A stretch of 33,965 nucleotides of DNA, taken from Elioraea sp964533585 (GTDB lineage: Bacteria > Pseudomonadota > Alphaproteobacteria > Acetobacterales > Acetobacteraceae). The notes beneath the pieces were generated by a model that saw nothing but the letters and a program-made list of their open reading frames with translations, was not told the origin of the DNA and made no database searches. Both the position numbers and the translations under genes were made by a program. Where the stretch lies: positions 1 through 33,965 of the forward strand of contig CAZHMM010000020.1 in NCBI GenBank assembly GCA_964533585.1, read 5' to 3'. Shown here in pieces: positions 23,201 through 30,852 of the stretch (the stretch's first letter is position 1; the number at the start of each line of letters is the position of its first letter).

Positions 23201-24421
23201 TTAAGCACGCGCGAGGACGATCCGGCCGACATCCGTCCAGCCGGCGCGGAAGCCCGTCTCGCAGTAGGCGAGGTAGTATTCCCAGAGGCGCTTGAAGCGC
23301 GCGTCGTAGCGGCCGATCGCGGCGATCTCGGGCCAAGCGGCCTGGAACGACTCGTTCCAGCGGCGCAGCGTCTCGGCGTAGGAGGCGCCGAACCAGGTCT
23401 CGGCCTCCCAGCGCAGGCCCGCGCGCGCCACCTCCTCGCGCAGCCGCGTCGGGCTCGGCAGCATTCCGCCCGGGAAGACATAGCGCTGGATGAAGTCGGC
23501 GCTGCGCCGGTAGTCGGCGAAGAACCGGTCGGCGATCGTGATGATCTGCAGCGCTGCCCGTCCGCCCGCGCGCAGCCGGTCGTGCACGGCACGGAAATAG
23601 GCGGGCCAATAGGCCTCGCCCACCGCCTCGAACATCTCCACCGACGCGACCGCATCGAAGGTCTCGGTCACGTCGCGATAGTCCTGGATGCGTATCTCGA
23701 CCCGGTCGGTCAGCCCGGCCGCGGCGATCCGCGCCCGTGCTGCCTCGGCCTGCGCGCGCGACAGCGTCAGCGCCACCACCTGCACCCCGTGCTCGCGGGC
23801 GGCCATCTCCGCCAGGTGTCCCCAGCCGCATCCGATCTCCAGCAGCCTCGCGCCCGGCACAAGGGCGAGCGCGTCGAGCAGATTGCGCACCTTGCGCCGC
23901 TGCGCCTGCTCGAGCGTCTCGTCCGGTGCTGCGAACTCGGCCGAGGAATAGGTCATCGTCGGATCGAGCCAGGCGGCGTAGAAGTCGTTGCCGAGGTCGT
24001 AATGCGCGGCGATGTTGCGCTTGGCGCCGCGCCGCGAGTTCGGCTTGAAGACATGCACCAGCCGTGACAGCCAGCGGACGAGCGGGCGTCCGCGCAGGAC
24101 GGCGTCCCACTCGGCCTCGTTGGCGGCGGCGAGCATCATCACCGCGCGCAGATCGGGCGTGGACCAGTCACCGTCGAGATAGGCCTCCGCCCAGCCAAGG
24201 CTGCCGCCCATGGCGAAGCGGCGGATCGCCCGCGGCGAGGCCAGCCGCACCTCCGCGCTCGGTCCCGGACGCCGGCCGCGCACCCGATGCAGCGACCCGT
24301 CCGGCAGCACGAGATGCAGTTCCCCGGCACGGATCAGTCCGGCAAGTTCGAGCGCGAGCCGGTAGCGTCGCGGCGGCGGGGCGGCGAAGCCGGCGGAGAG
24401 CGTGGTGTCGGTTCCGTGCAT
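23201..24421 (-). CDS. cfa: Cyclopropane-fatty-acid synthase-like SAM methyltransferase
   Basis: A 406-residue mycolic-acid/CFA synthase family enzyme. After an N-terminal lipid-binding domain with GSLGWAEAYLDGDW, the catalytic half has NIAAHYDLGNDFYAAWLD (about 136-153), MTYSSAEF, the SAM-binding LEIGCGWGHLA (194-204), SVEMFEAVGEAYW and FPGGMLPSP, all canonical. It transfers a methyl(ene) group from SAM to unsaturated acyl chains of membrane phospholipids. CFA-type enzymes of this cluster type in Rhodobacter are under the singlet-oxygen sigma-E response, and related methyltransferases feed furan fatty acid synthesis; which product forms here cannot be told. It lies 15 bp after the DUF1365 gene. 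Confidence 0.93.
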   Translation of the reverse strand: MHGTDTTLSAGFAAPPPRRYRLALELAGLIRAGELHLVLPDGSLHRVRGRRPGPSAEVRLASPRAIRRFAMGGSLGWAEAYLDGDWSTPDLRAVMMLAAANEAEWDAVLRGRPLVRWLSRLVHVFKPNSRRGAKRNIAAHYDLGNDFYAAWLDPTMTYSSAEFAAPDETLEQAQRRKVRNLLDALALVPGARLLEIGCGWGHLAEMAAREHGVQVVALTLSRAQAEAARARIAAAGLTDRVEIRIQDYRDVTETFDAVASVEMFEAVGEAYWPAYFRAVHDRLRAGGRAALQIITIADRFFADYRRSADFIQRYVFPGGMLPSPTRLREEVARAGLRWEAETWFGASYAETLRRWNESFQAAWPEIAAIGRYDARFKRLWEYYLAYCETGFRAGWTDVGRIVLARA

Positions 24422-24436
24422 GGGCCGTCGTGCGCG

Positions 24437-25201
24437 TCAGCTGGCGATCGTCGGCGTCGGCGCCGGCGGCGCCGGTCGCGCATGGTAGCGCGCGCCCTTC
24501 AGCCAGAGCCTGAGCGCGTGGAGGTGGATCGCGACCATCGCCTTCACCGTGACGAAGGGCATCGCGGCGAGCGCCCGCAGCAGGCCGCGATCGCTCATCG
24601 GTTCGCGCCGGCCGGTCAGCGAGGCTGTCAGCACGCGCGCGCCCTCCTCGCGCTCGTCGATCACCAGACCGATGCGCCGGTCCGACACCGCAAGCGTGAA
24701 GCCGTAGCGCGCCGCCAGGCCGATGAAGGGCGAGACATGCATCGCCTTCCCGGCCGCGTGGCGCTGGGACTGTCCACCCGCGAGTTTCGCGACATAGGGG
24801 TGCTGATCGCCGAAGGTATTCTTCACCTGGTAGATCACGGCGGCGGGCTCTCCCGACTCGTCCTCGCAGAGATAGAGGGTGATCGGGTTGAACACATAGC
24901 CGAGCACACGCGGCATCGCGAGCACTCTGATCCGCGCGGGCCGGGCGATGCCCGACGCCGCGAGCACCCCGTCCGCCCAGGCGCGCAGCGAGGAGCCGTC
25001 GCGCGGGCCATGGTCGAGTGCATGGAACGAGACGATGCCGGCACGATCATGCGCGAACAGCCGGCTCGCCGCCGCCGCGTCGTCGAGCCGGTCGAGATCG
25101 AGCAGCAGCGCCCAGATCCGGTAGTCGAGCCGGTGACGGAACGGATGGTGCCGCAGATGCACGACGCGCGCGCGCAGGATCTCGGCGGCCGGGCCGCTCA
25201 T
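24437..25201 (-). CDS. DUF1365-family protein
   Basis: A 254-residue protein of DUF1365. Signatures are ILRARVVHLRHHPFRHRLDY near the N-terminus, the invariant-looking RVLGYVFNPITLYLCEDE region, VKNTFGDQHPYV, and KAMHVSPFIG. The family is nearly always encoded between an FAD amine-oxidase-like protein and a CFA synthase, as here, so it very likely acts with them on membrane fatty acyl chains; the reaction is unknown. The ATG at 25201 overlaps the FAD-protein stop by 4 bp. The frame extends upstream only inside the FAD gene. Confidence 0.93.
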   Translation of the reverse strand: MSGPAAEILRARVVHLRHHPFRHRLDYRIWALLLDLDRLDDAAAASRLFAHDRAGIVSFHALDHGPRDGSSLRAWADGVLAASGIARPARIRVLAMPRVLGYVFNPITLYLCEDESGEPAAVIYQVKNTFGDQHPYVAKLAGGQSQRHAAGKAMHVSPFIGLAARYGFTLAVSDRRIGLVIDEREEGARVLTASLTGRREPMSDRGLLRALAAMPFVTVKAMVAIHLHALRLWLKGARYHARPAPPAPTPTIAS

Positions 25202-26514
25202 GCAGCCTCCGCCAGCGCCGGCGCCGCCTGCCACGGTGCGGCGACGCCGAAGTCGCGCGCCACCGCGATCGCCGAGGCAATGCCATCCTCGTGGAAGCCA
25301 TAGCCGCACCAGGCGCCGCAGAACCACACCCTGTCCCGGCCCTGGATCGACGGCAGCAGGGCCTGCGCGCGCAGCATCGCCGGATCGTATTGCGGATGCC
25401 GGTAGGTCTTCTCGACCAGCACGGCGTCCCTCCGCGGCGCACGGAACGGGTTGAGCGAGACGAACAGCGGCCGCGGCGTGCGCAGGTTCTGCAACTGGTT
25501 CATCCAATAGGTTACGGCGACCTCGCGCCGGTGGTCGGCCGGGCCGCGCGCGAGGTAGTTCCAGGACGACCACACGCCACGTCGCCGCGGCATCAGCGCC
25601 TCGTCCGTGTGCAGCACCATGGCGTTGTCCTGATAGCGCACCTGCGACAGCACGGCACGCTCCGCGGCGCTCGGCTGACCGAGCAGGCGCAAGGCGACAT
25701 CCCCATGCACCGCCATCACGACGCGCTCGAAGGGCTGGGCCGATCCATCTGCGAGGTGAACGACCGCGCCCGCATCATCGCGCGTCACCGCGAGGACGGC
25801 CCTCCCTGCCGCGACCCGGCCGTCGAGGGCGGCGGCGATGCGCGCGACATAGCGGCGCGATCCGCCCGAGACCGTGCGCCAGCGCGGCCGGTCCGACAGG
25901 CGCAGCAGGCCGTGGTTCTCGAAGAAGCGCACGAAGGCAGAGGCGGGGAACTCGCGCATCCCCTCCACGCTCGCCGACCAGATCGCCGCGCCCATCGGCA
26001 GCAGGTGGTCATGCACGAAGGCCGAGCTGTAGCCCTCGCGGGCGAGAAACGCGCCGAGCGTCAGCGACTCGTCGGCATTCGCGAGCTTGCGCGGCGCCTC
26101 GCGGTAGAAGCGGACGACATCGCGCAGCATGGCGAGGAAGCGGGGGCGGACGAGGTTGCGCTTCTGCGCGAAGAGCTGCGGCCACGCGCCGCCGGCATAT
26201 TCGAGCCGCCCGTCGCCGATCGAGACGCCGAACGACATGTCGGAGGCCTCGGTGGCGACGTCGAGCGCATCGAACAACCCCATCAGGTTCGGGTAGTTCA
26301 GCTCGTTGTAGACGATGAAGCCGGTATCGACGGCGATGCGCTGGCCGGCGATCTCCACCTCCTGCGTATCCGCATGACCGCCGAGGCGGCGCTCGGCCTC
26401 GAACAGGGTCACCTCGCAGGCGTCGCGCAACAGCCATGCCGCCGACAGACCGGCGATCCCGGCGCCGATCACGGCCACGCGCGGGCGTACGCGCGGCCAG
26501 AACAGTCCGTCCAT
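25198..26514 (-). CDS. FAD-dependent amine-oxidase-like oxidoreductase
   Basis: A 438-residue flavoprotein. A dinucleotide-binding GAGIAGLSAAWLL motif (about residues 17-29) is followed by EAERRLGGHADT, then DTGFIVYNELNYPNL, SGGSRRYVARI, and the C-terminal FAD-closing VWFCGAWCGYGFHEDGIASA. This is the NAD/FAD-binding protein always paired with DUF1365 and CFA synthase; proposed roles include desaturation or oxidation of acyl chains, but none is shown by the sequence. No signal peptide is seen. Its ATG directly follows the photolyase stop (26515) and its stop overlaps DUF1365 by 4 bp. Confidence 0.92.
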   Translation of the reverse strand: MDGLFWPRVRPRVAVIGAGIAGLSAAWLLRDACEVTLFEAERRLGGHADTQEVEIAGQRIAVDTGFIVYNELNYPNLMGLFDALDVATEASDMSFGVSIGDGRLEYAGGAWPQLFAQKRNLVRPRFLAMLRDVVRFYREAPRKLANADESLTLGAFLAREGYSSAFVHDHLLPMGAAIWSASVEGMREFPASAFVRFFENHGLLRLSDRPRWRTVSGGSRRYVARIAAALDGRVAAGRAVLAVTRDDAGAVVHLADGSAQPFERVVMAVHGDVALRLLGQPSAAERAVLSQVRYQDNAMVLHTDEALMPRRRGVWSSWNYLARGPADHRREVAVTYWMNQLQNLRTPRPLFVSLNPFRAPRRDAVLVEKTYRHPQYDPAMLRAQALLPSIQGRDRVWFCGAWCGYGFHEDGIASAIAVARDFGVAAPWQAAPALAEAA

Positions 26515-27972
26515 TCAGGCGGCTCCCTTGTCCCTGGTGATGCTGTCCAGTGCGGCGAGCGCGCGGGCGCGCGCGGCCGAGTGATCGACGATCGGTGCGG
26601 GATAGCTCCGCCCGAGCGTTACACCGGCGTCCTTGAGCGCGAGCGGCGGGGCCTGCCAGGGCGCGTGGATCAGCGCCGCCGGCAGGCGCGCGAGTTCGGG
26701 CACCCAGCGGCGCACATAGGCGCCGTCGGGATCGAACTTCGCGCCCTGGAGCACGGGGTTGAAGATGCGGAAATAGGGTGCGGCGTCGGCGCCGGAGCCG
26801 GCCACCCATTGCCATGAGGCGCTGTTGGCGGCGAGATCGGCGTCCACCAGCGTATCCCAGAACCAGGCCTCGCCCTGCTGCCAGGGCAGCAGCAGGTGCT
26901 TGATCAGGAACGAGGCGACGATCATGCGAACCCGGTTGTGCATCCAGCCGGTCGCCCAGAGCTGGCGCATGCCGGCATCGACGATCGGGTAGCCCGTCCG
27001 CCCGCGCTGCCACGCCCGCAACGCCCCGGCATCGTTCCGCCAGGGGAAGTCCACGAAGGCAGGCTTCAGGGGCTGCTCCGGCATCTCCGGCCGATGCCAG
27101 AGCAGGTGGTAGGAGAACTCCCGCCAGAGCAGCTCCTTGAGGAAGGTCGCCGTGCCCCGGCCGCGCGGCGCGCCGGCGGCCTCGGCCGCGTGCCAGACCT
27201 GGCGCGGCGAGACCTCGCCCCAGTGCAGATGCGGGCTGAGGCCCGAGGTCGCGTCGAGATCGGGGCGGTTGCGCAGCGTGTCGTAGGCGGCGAGATGGCC
27301 CTCGACGAACCGGTCGAGCCGGGCCTGCGCGGCGGCCTCGCCGGGCGTCCAGGTCTCGCGCAGCCCGCCCGCCCAGTCAGGTGTCGTCGGCAGCAGGGAC
27401 CAGTCTTCGAGGCGGTCCGAGGCCGGGAAACGGTCGGGCGCATCCACGCGCGTCGGCGCGCGCGTCGGTTGCGGCGGCGGGGAGGCGGCGAAACAGGCAC
27501 GGCTGAACGGGGTATAGACGCCGAAGGACCCGCCCGCCTGGGTGCGCACGGTCCAGGGCTCGAACAGCAGCGCCGCGTTGGCGCCGTGGATCGGCACGTC
27601 GCGCCGCTTCAGCGCCGCCGCCACCGCCGCGTCGCTCGCGCGCGCCCAGGGCTCGTAGAGACGGTTCGCGTGCACGCCGGCCGCCCCCGTCTCCTCGACC
27701 AGACGCGGGATCACCTCATCCGCACGGCCGCGGCGCAGCACCAGCCGGCTGCCGCGCTCGGCCAGCGCGGCGGCGAGGGCGACGAGGCTGTGGTGCAGCC
27801 ACCAGCGCGCCGCACCGCCAGGTGCCCAGCCCTTCGGCGTCTCGCCATCGAGCACGAAGACCGGAATCACCGGCCGGCCGGACGCGAGCGCGGCCGCGAG
27901 TGCGGGGTTGTCGGTGAGGCGGAGGTCCTGGCGAAACCACAACAGGACCGGCGCGCCGGTGGGGAGGCCCAT
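26515..27972 (-). CDS. phrB: Class I CPD deoxyribodipyrimidine photolyase
   Basis: A 485-residue light-dependent DNA repair enzyme. The N-terminal alpha/beta antenna domain starts VLLWFRQDLRLTDNPAL; the FAD domain shows SGLSPHLHWGEVSPRQVW, KELLWREFSYHLLW, TGYPIVDAGMRQLWATGWMH, and the C-terminal ASWQWVAGSGADAAPYFRIF carrying part of the Trp electron-transfer chain. It splits cyclobutane pyrimidine dimers using blue light. It is the first gene of the minus-strand operon and has a long leader with promoter-like elements. It complements the FeS (6-4)-type enzyme encoded at 16906-18456. Confidence 0.96.
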   Translation of the reverse strand: MGLPTGAPVLLWFRQDLRLTDNPALAAALASGRPVIPVFVLDGETPKGWAPGGAARWWLHHSLVALAAALAERGSRLVLRRGRADEVIPRLVEETGAAGVHANRLYEPWARASDAAVAAALKRRDVPIHGANAALLFEPWTVRTQAGGSFGVYTPFSRACFAASPPPQPTRAPTRVDAPDRFPASDRLEDWSLLPTTPDWAGGLRETWTPGEAAAQARLDRFVEGHLAAYDTLRNRPDLDATSGLSPHLHWGEVSPRQVWHAAEAAGAPRGRGTATFLKELLWREFSYHLLWHRPEMPEQPLKPAFVDFPWRNDAGALRAWQRGRTGYPIVDAGMRQLWATGWMHNRVRMIVASFLIKHLLLPWQQGEAWFWDTLVDADLAANSASWQWVAGSGADAAPYFRIFNPVLQGAKFDPDGAYVRRWVPELARLPAALIHAPWQAPPLALKDAGVTLGRSYPAPIVDHSAARARALAALDSITRDKGAA

Positions 27973-28053
27973 GCGACGAGGAACACCTTGCCAGACGTGT
28001 GCCCGCCGTAGGCCGCCTTCCCGAAGGGCCCCGACGTTGTTGGAAGCTCAGCG

Positions 28054-28080
28054 CATATAGGCTCGCGGCTGATCGGTCAA
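28054..28080 (-). promoter_or_regulatory. Promoter-like element for the class I photolyase operon
   Basis: On the minus strand TTGACC (28075-28080) and TATATG (28054-28059) are separated by 15 bp, resembling sigma-70 -35/-10 boxes with a short spacer. It lies about 80 bp upstream of the photolyase ATG in a 197-bp divergent gap shared with the fasciclin gene. No TGATCC-type ECF element was found. CATATA in this AT-rich island is rare in the window. Confidence 0.4.
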
Positions 28081-28169
28081 AGCCTCACGGTTTCGCCAGC
28101 ACCGCCCCCGCGAACCAGCCCGCCGATCCTGCGTTGTGCCGGCATCCGACAGTGACGGAGGACCCGATC

Positions 28170-28754
28170 ATGACCATCTCCCGCTCCCGATTCCTGCGCG
28201 GTGCCGCCTGCCTCGCGCTGGCCGGCGTCGCCGCACCGCTCGCCGTACCCGCCACCCGGGCGAGTGACCGCGACGTCGTCGACCTGCTGGCCGCGCAGGG
28301 CGGCTTCGAGCGTTTCCTCACCCTGTGCCAGCGGGCCAATGTCACCGACGACCTCAAGGCCGCCGGGCCGTTCACCCTCTTCGCGCCGACCGATGCGGCG
28401 TTCGGCCGCATCCCTGAGAGCCTGATCGCCGACCTTGCCGGAGCAGGCGGCGAGCGCGTGCCCGACATGGTGCGGCTGCGTGCCTGGATGCTGTTCCACG
28501 TCGTGCAGGGCCGCCATCCGTCGGCCGGCTGGACCAACACCCAGGAGTTGCAGACCCTGAACGGCGGACGGCTGCGCGTCGATGTGCCGCAGGGCGAGCC
28601 GATGCGGGTGCTGAACGCCACCAACCCCACGCGGTACACCGGCGGGTTCGGCGCCGGCGGGCTCGCGACCAACCGGATCGCCGTGATCCAGACGCCGGAC
28701 CTCGTGGCGAGCAACGGCATGGTGCACGCGATCGACAACGTGCTGCTGCCGTGA
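28170..28754 (+). CDS. Fasciclin (FAS1) domain exported protein
   Basis: A 194-residue protein with a signal peptide (MTISRSRFLRGAACLALAGV) and one FAS1 domain. Domain motifs are DLLAAQGGFERFLTLCQRAN, the FAS1 H1 block PFTLFAPTDAAFGRIP, and the C-terminal H2-like block IQTPDLVASNGMVHAIDNVL. FAS1 proteins are periplasmic or surface and bind polymers or each other. Fasciclin genes are among the targets of the Rhodobacter singlet-oxygen sigma-E response, and this one diverges from the class I photolyase. GGAGG about nine bases upstream fixes ATG 28170. A second FAS1 gene lies at 29580. Confidence 0.92.
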   Translation: MTISRSRFLRGAACLALAGVAAPLAVPATRASDRDVVDLLAAQGGFERFLTLCQRANVTDDLKAAGPFTLFAPTDAAFGRIPESLIADLAGAGGERVPDMVRLRAWMLFHVVQGRHPSAGWTNTQELQTLNGGRLRVDVPQGEPMRVLNATNPTRYTGGFGAGGLATNRIAVIQTPDLVASNGMVHAIDNVLLP

Positions 28755-28761
28755 CCCGCGG

Positions 28762-28798
28762 CGGCCGGGGGGCGGGAGCGCATCCCCGCGCCCGGCCG
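28762..28798. terminator. Candidate hairpin terminator after the first fasciclin gene
   Basis: CGGCCGGG (28762-28769) pairs perfectly with CCCGGCCG (28791-28798), starting 8 bp after the fasciclin stop, with additional G-C pairing inside the loop region. No T-run follows on the plus strand. Hence it is only a candidate. Confidence 0.35.
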
Positions 28799-28834
28799 TT
28801 CCGCCCGCGGCGGGGCGGCGATAGACTGGTGATC

Positions 28835-29464
28835 ATGTATGCCCCGCCGTCCTTCCGCATGAAGGATCCGCAGGAGCTGCGCGCGATGATCGCGCAGCTC
28901 CGATTCGCCACCCTGGTCGTGAACGGACCCGAGGGGCCGGTCGCGGCGCATCTGCCCATGATCGCCGAGGCCGAGCGCCCTGACGTGCTGCTCGGCCATG
29001 TCGCGCGCGCCAACCCGATCGTGACGCTGCTGCGCGATGCGCCCGCGGCACTCGCCTGCTTCGTCGGGCCGGATGCCTATGTGACGCCTGGCTGGTACGC
29101 CTCGAAGCGCGAGCACGGCAAGGTCGTGCCCACCTGGAACTACATTGCCGTGCACGCGCGCGGGCGGGTCGAGCCGGTGGACGACGCTGCCGGCTTGCGC
29201 GCGATCGTCGCCGCGCTGACGGAGGCGATGGAAGCGGATCGGCCCGAGCCTTGGGCTGTCGAGGATGCGCCGTCCGACTTCCTCGCCGGCATGCTGAAGG
29301 CGATCGTCGGCTTCCGCCTGCATGTCACTGCGCTCGAGGGCAGCGCCAAGCTCAGCCAGAACCGGCCCGCGGCGGACCATGCCGGTGTGACGGAGGGGCT
29401 TGCCGCCTCGGCGGCGGAAACCGATCGCCTGGTCGCCGCGTTGATGCGCCAGCCACGGCGTTAG
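28835..29464 (+). CDS. PaiB-like FMN-binding protein
   Basis: A 209-residue split-barrel flavin-binding protein of the FMN_bind_2/PaiB family. The start MYAPPSFRMKDPQELRAMI, the AHLPMIAE strand, PDAYVTPGWYASKREHGKVV and PTWNYIAVHARGRV, and the late KLSQNRPAAD motif are all characteristic. Bacillus PaiB is called a transcriptional repressor, but most relatives are better viewed as flavin or heme-utilisation proteins. The ATG at 28835 follows the family start; an in-frame GTG at 28829 is possible. It is flanked by two fasciclin genes on the same strand. Confidence 0.9.
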   Translation: MYAPPSFRMKDPQELRAMIAQLRFATLVVNGPEGPVAAHLPMIAEAERPDVLLGHVARANPIVTLLRDAPAALACFVGPDAYVTPGWYASKREHGKVVPTWNYIAVHARGRVEPVDDAAGLRAIVAALTEAMEADRPEPWAVEDAPSDFLAGMLKAIVGFRLHVTALEGSAKLSQNRPAADHAGVTEGLAASAAETDRLVAALMRQPRR

Positions 29465-29480
29465 CGGGCTGCTCCTGGAT

Positions 29481-29497
29481 CCGGGCGACATGCCCGG
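29481..29497. terminator. Candidate hairpin terminator after the PaiB-like gene
   Basis: CCGGGC (29481-29486) and GCCCGG (29492-29497) form a perfect 6-bp stem around GACAT, 16 bp past the stop codon, followed by only two T residues. A second weaker hairpin GACACG/CGTGTC lies at 29534-29553 in the leader of the next fasciclin gene. Confidence 0.35.
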
Positions 29498-29579
29498 TTC
29501 GCAGCCGCCGGCGCCGGGTGCGACCTGGGCCCGGACACGTCGCGGGCCGTGTCGCTGGGCAACGACAGGAGATGACACG

Positions 29580-30152
29580 ATGACGACGCGACGGATCATC
29601 CTGCTGGGCGGCGCCGGCCTGGCGCTCGCCGCCTGTGGCGGCACGACCACGACCGAACGTGCCGCACCCGCACCGGCGACCCGCACGGTCGCAACCGTGC
29701 TCGCGAGCGAGCCGCGCGTCGAGCGATTCGTCGATGCCGCCAACCGCACCCAGGCGACGGACATGCTGCGCGGCTCGGGCGTCTATACCGTGTTCGCCCC
29801 CACCGACAGCGGCTGGGGCGACATTCCGGTCAGCCTGCGCGAGGACCTCTTTCCGACCAATGCGCCGGCCGATCCGGTGCGCGGCCGCGCGGTGATCAAC
29901 GCGCATATCGTCGAGGGGATGCATCCGCTGTCCGAGTTCAGCGGCCGGACCGTGACCCTGACCACGCAGAACGGCAACCGGATCGTGGTGGACGGCACCG
30001 ATCCGAACCGCGTCACCGTCAGGTCGGCACGCGACGCCGGCTACGGACCTGGCAGCGCGCTCGCGCTGTGGGGCGCCTCGACCATCGCGCGCGCCGACAT
30101 TCCGGCCTCGAACGGGCTGGTGCACATCGTCGACAAGCCCGTGCTGCCATGA
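29580..30152 (+). CDS. Fasciclin (FAS1) domain lipoprotein
   Basis: A 190-residue lipoprotein: MTTRRIILLGGAGLALAAC has twin arginines and the lipobox LAAC (Cys19). One FAS1 domain follows, with VERFVDAANRT, YTVFAPTDSGWGDIP, the RAVINAHIVEGMHPL segment and the C-terminal ASTIARADIPASNGLVHIVD then KPVLP. AGGAG eight bases upstream fixes ATG 29580. It is a divergent paralogue of the gene at 28170 but membrane-anchored, while the first has only a cleavable-type signal. Convergent with pdeM, 16 bp away. Role unknown; cell-surface or periplasmic adhesion is typical for the family. Confidence 0.92.
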   Translation: MTTRRIILLGGAGLALAACGGTTTTERAAPAPATRTVATVLASEPRVERFVDAANRTQATDMLRGSGVYTVFAPTDSGWGDIPVSLREDLFPTNAPADPVRGRAVINAHIVEGMHPLSEFSGRTVTLTTQNGNRIVVDGTDPNRVTVRSARDAGYGPGSALALWGASTIARADIPASNGLVHIVDKPVLP

Positions 30153-30168
30153 GTGTGGGCCGGGCCCG

Positions 30169-30852
30169 TCATGCGGGCTCGGCCTCGCGCAGCTCGGCGA
30201 GCGTGAAGCTGAACAGCCGGCCGCGCCCCAGCAGGAAGGCGCGGCCGCCGCGCGGGAAGAGCGTGCGGATCGCGGGGGCGCGCACATCCAGCCCGCCGGT
30301 ATAGGCGCCGAAGGCCGGCAGCACGACGCGGCGTGAATCCGCGACGAAGCAGGCGCGGCTGACCCACTTGCCGCGCGTCGCGACGCTGGCCTTCGGGTGC
30401 AGATGACCGGAGATCTCGCCCGCGCGCCCGGTCGCGTCATGCACGAAGGTGAGCGGGTCCTCGTGCATCACCTCGGTCGTCGTGCCGGGCAGGCCTTCGG
30501 GCGGGGCCGGATCGTGGTTGCCGAGCACCCAGACGAGCTCCACCGCCTGCGCGAGCGCAGCGATGCGCGCGGCATCCTCGCGGGGAAGCCGCGCGGCGCC
30601 GTGGCGGTCATGGAACGAGTCGCCGAGGGCCACAAGCCGCGCCGGCCGGTAGCGCCGCACCAGCGGAATCAGCCGGTCGAGTGTGGCGCGGCTGTCATAG
30701 GGGGGGACGAGCGCGCCGCGCGACGCGAGCGACGAGCCCTTCTCGAGATGCAGATCGGCGACCGCCAGCAGCCGTCGTGTCGGCCACCACAGCACGCCTT
30801 CGGGATCGAGCATCAGCCGCTCGCCGGCGATGTGGATCGGTGCGGCGCTCAT
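30169..30852 (-). CDS. pdeM: Ligase-associated DNA damage response endonuclease PdeM
   Basis: A 227-residue metallophosphoesterase. Motifs are LAVADLHLEKGSSLASRG (first D-x-H), LVALGDSFHDRHG, VWVLGNHDPAPPE, and EISGHLHPKASV, with metal ligands in the expected order. PdeM belongs to a proteobacterial repair set with an ATP-dependent DNA ligase, an MBL-fold exonuclease and an Lhr-like helicase. The helicase gene is immediately upstream and overlaps it by 4 bp (ATGA at 30849-30852), which also fixes the start. Ligase and exonuclease genes are not in the window. Confidence 0.92.
   Translation of the reverse strand: MSAAPIHIAGERLMLDPEGVLWWPTRRLLAVADLHLEKGSSLASRGALVPPYDSRATLDRLIPLVRRYRPARLVALGDSFHDRHGAARLPREDAARIAALAQAVELVWVLGNHDPAPPEGLPGTTTEVMHEDPLTFVHDATGRAGEISGHLHPKASVATRGKWVSRACFVADSRRVVLPAFGAYTGGLDVRAPAIRTLFPRGGRAFLLGRGRLFSFTLAELREAEPA

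Noticed and set aside
27973..28169. Rhodobacter-type sigma-E promoter (TGATCC...TAAGA) in the photolyase/fasciclin gap
   Set aside because: TGATCG occurs at 28070-28075, but there is no acceptable -10 at the right distance on either strand.
29572..29583. Tiny upstream ORF (ATG ACA CGA TGA) at the ribosome binding site of the second fasciclin gene
   Set aside because: It starts immediately at the Shine-Dalgarno with no room for initiation and is most simply chance overlap.
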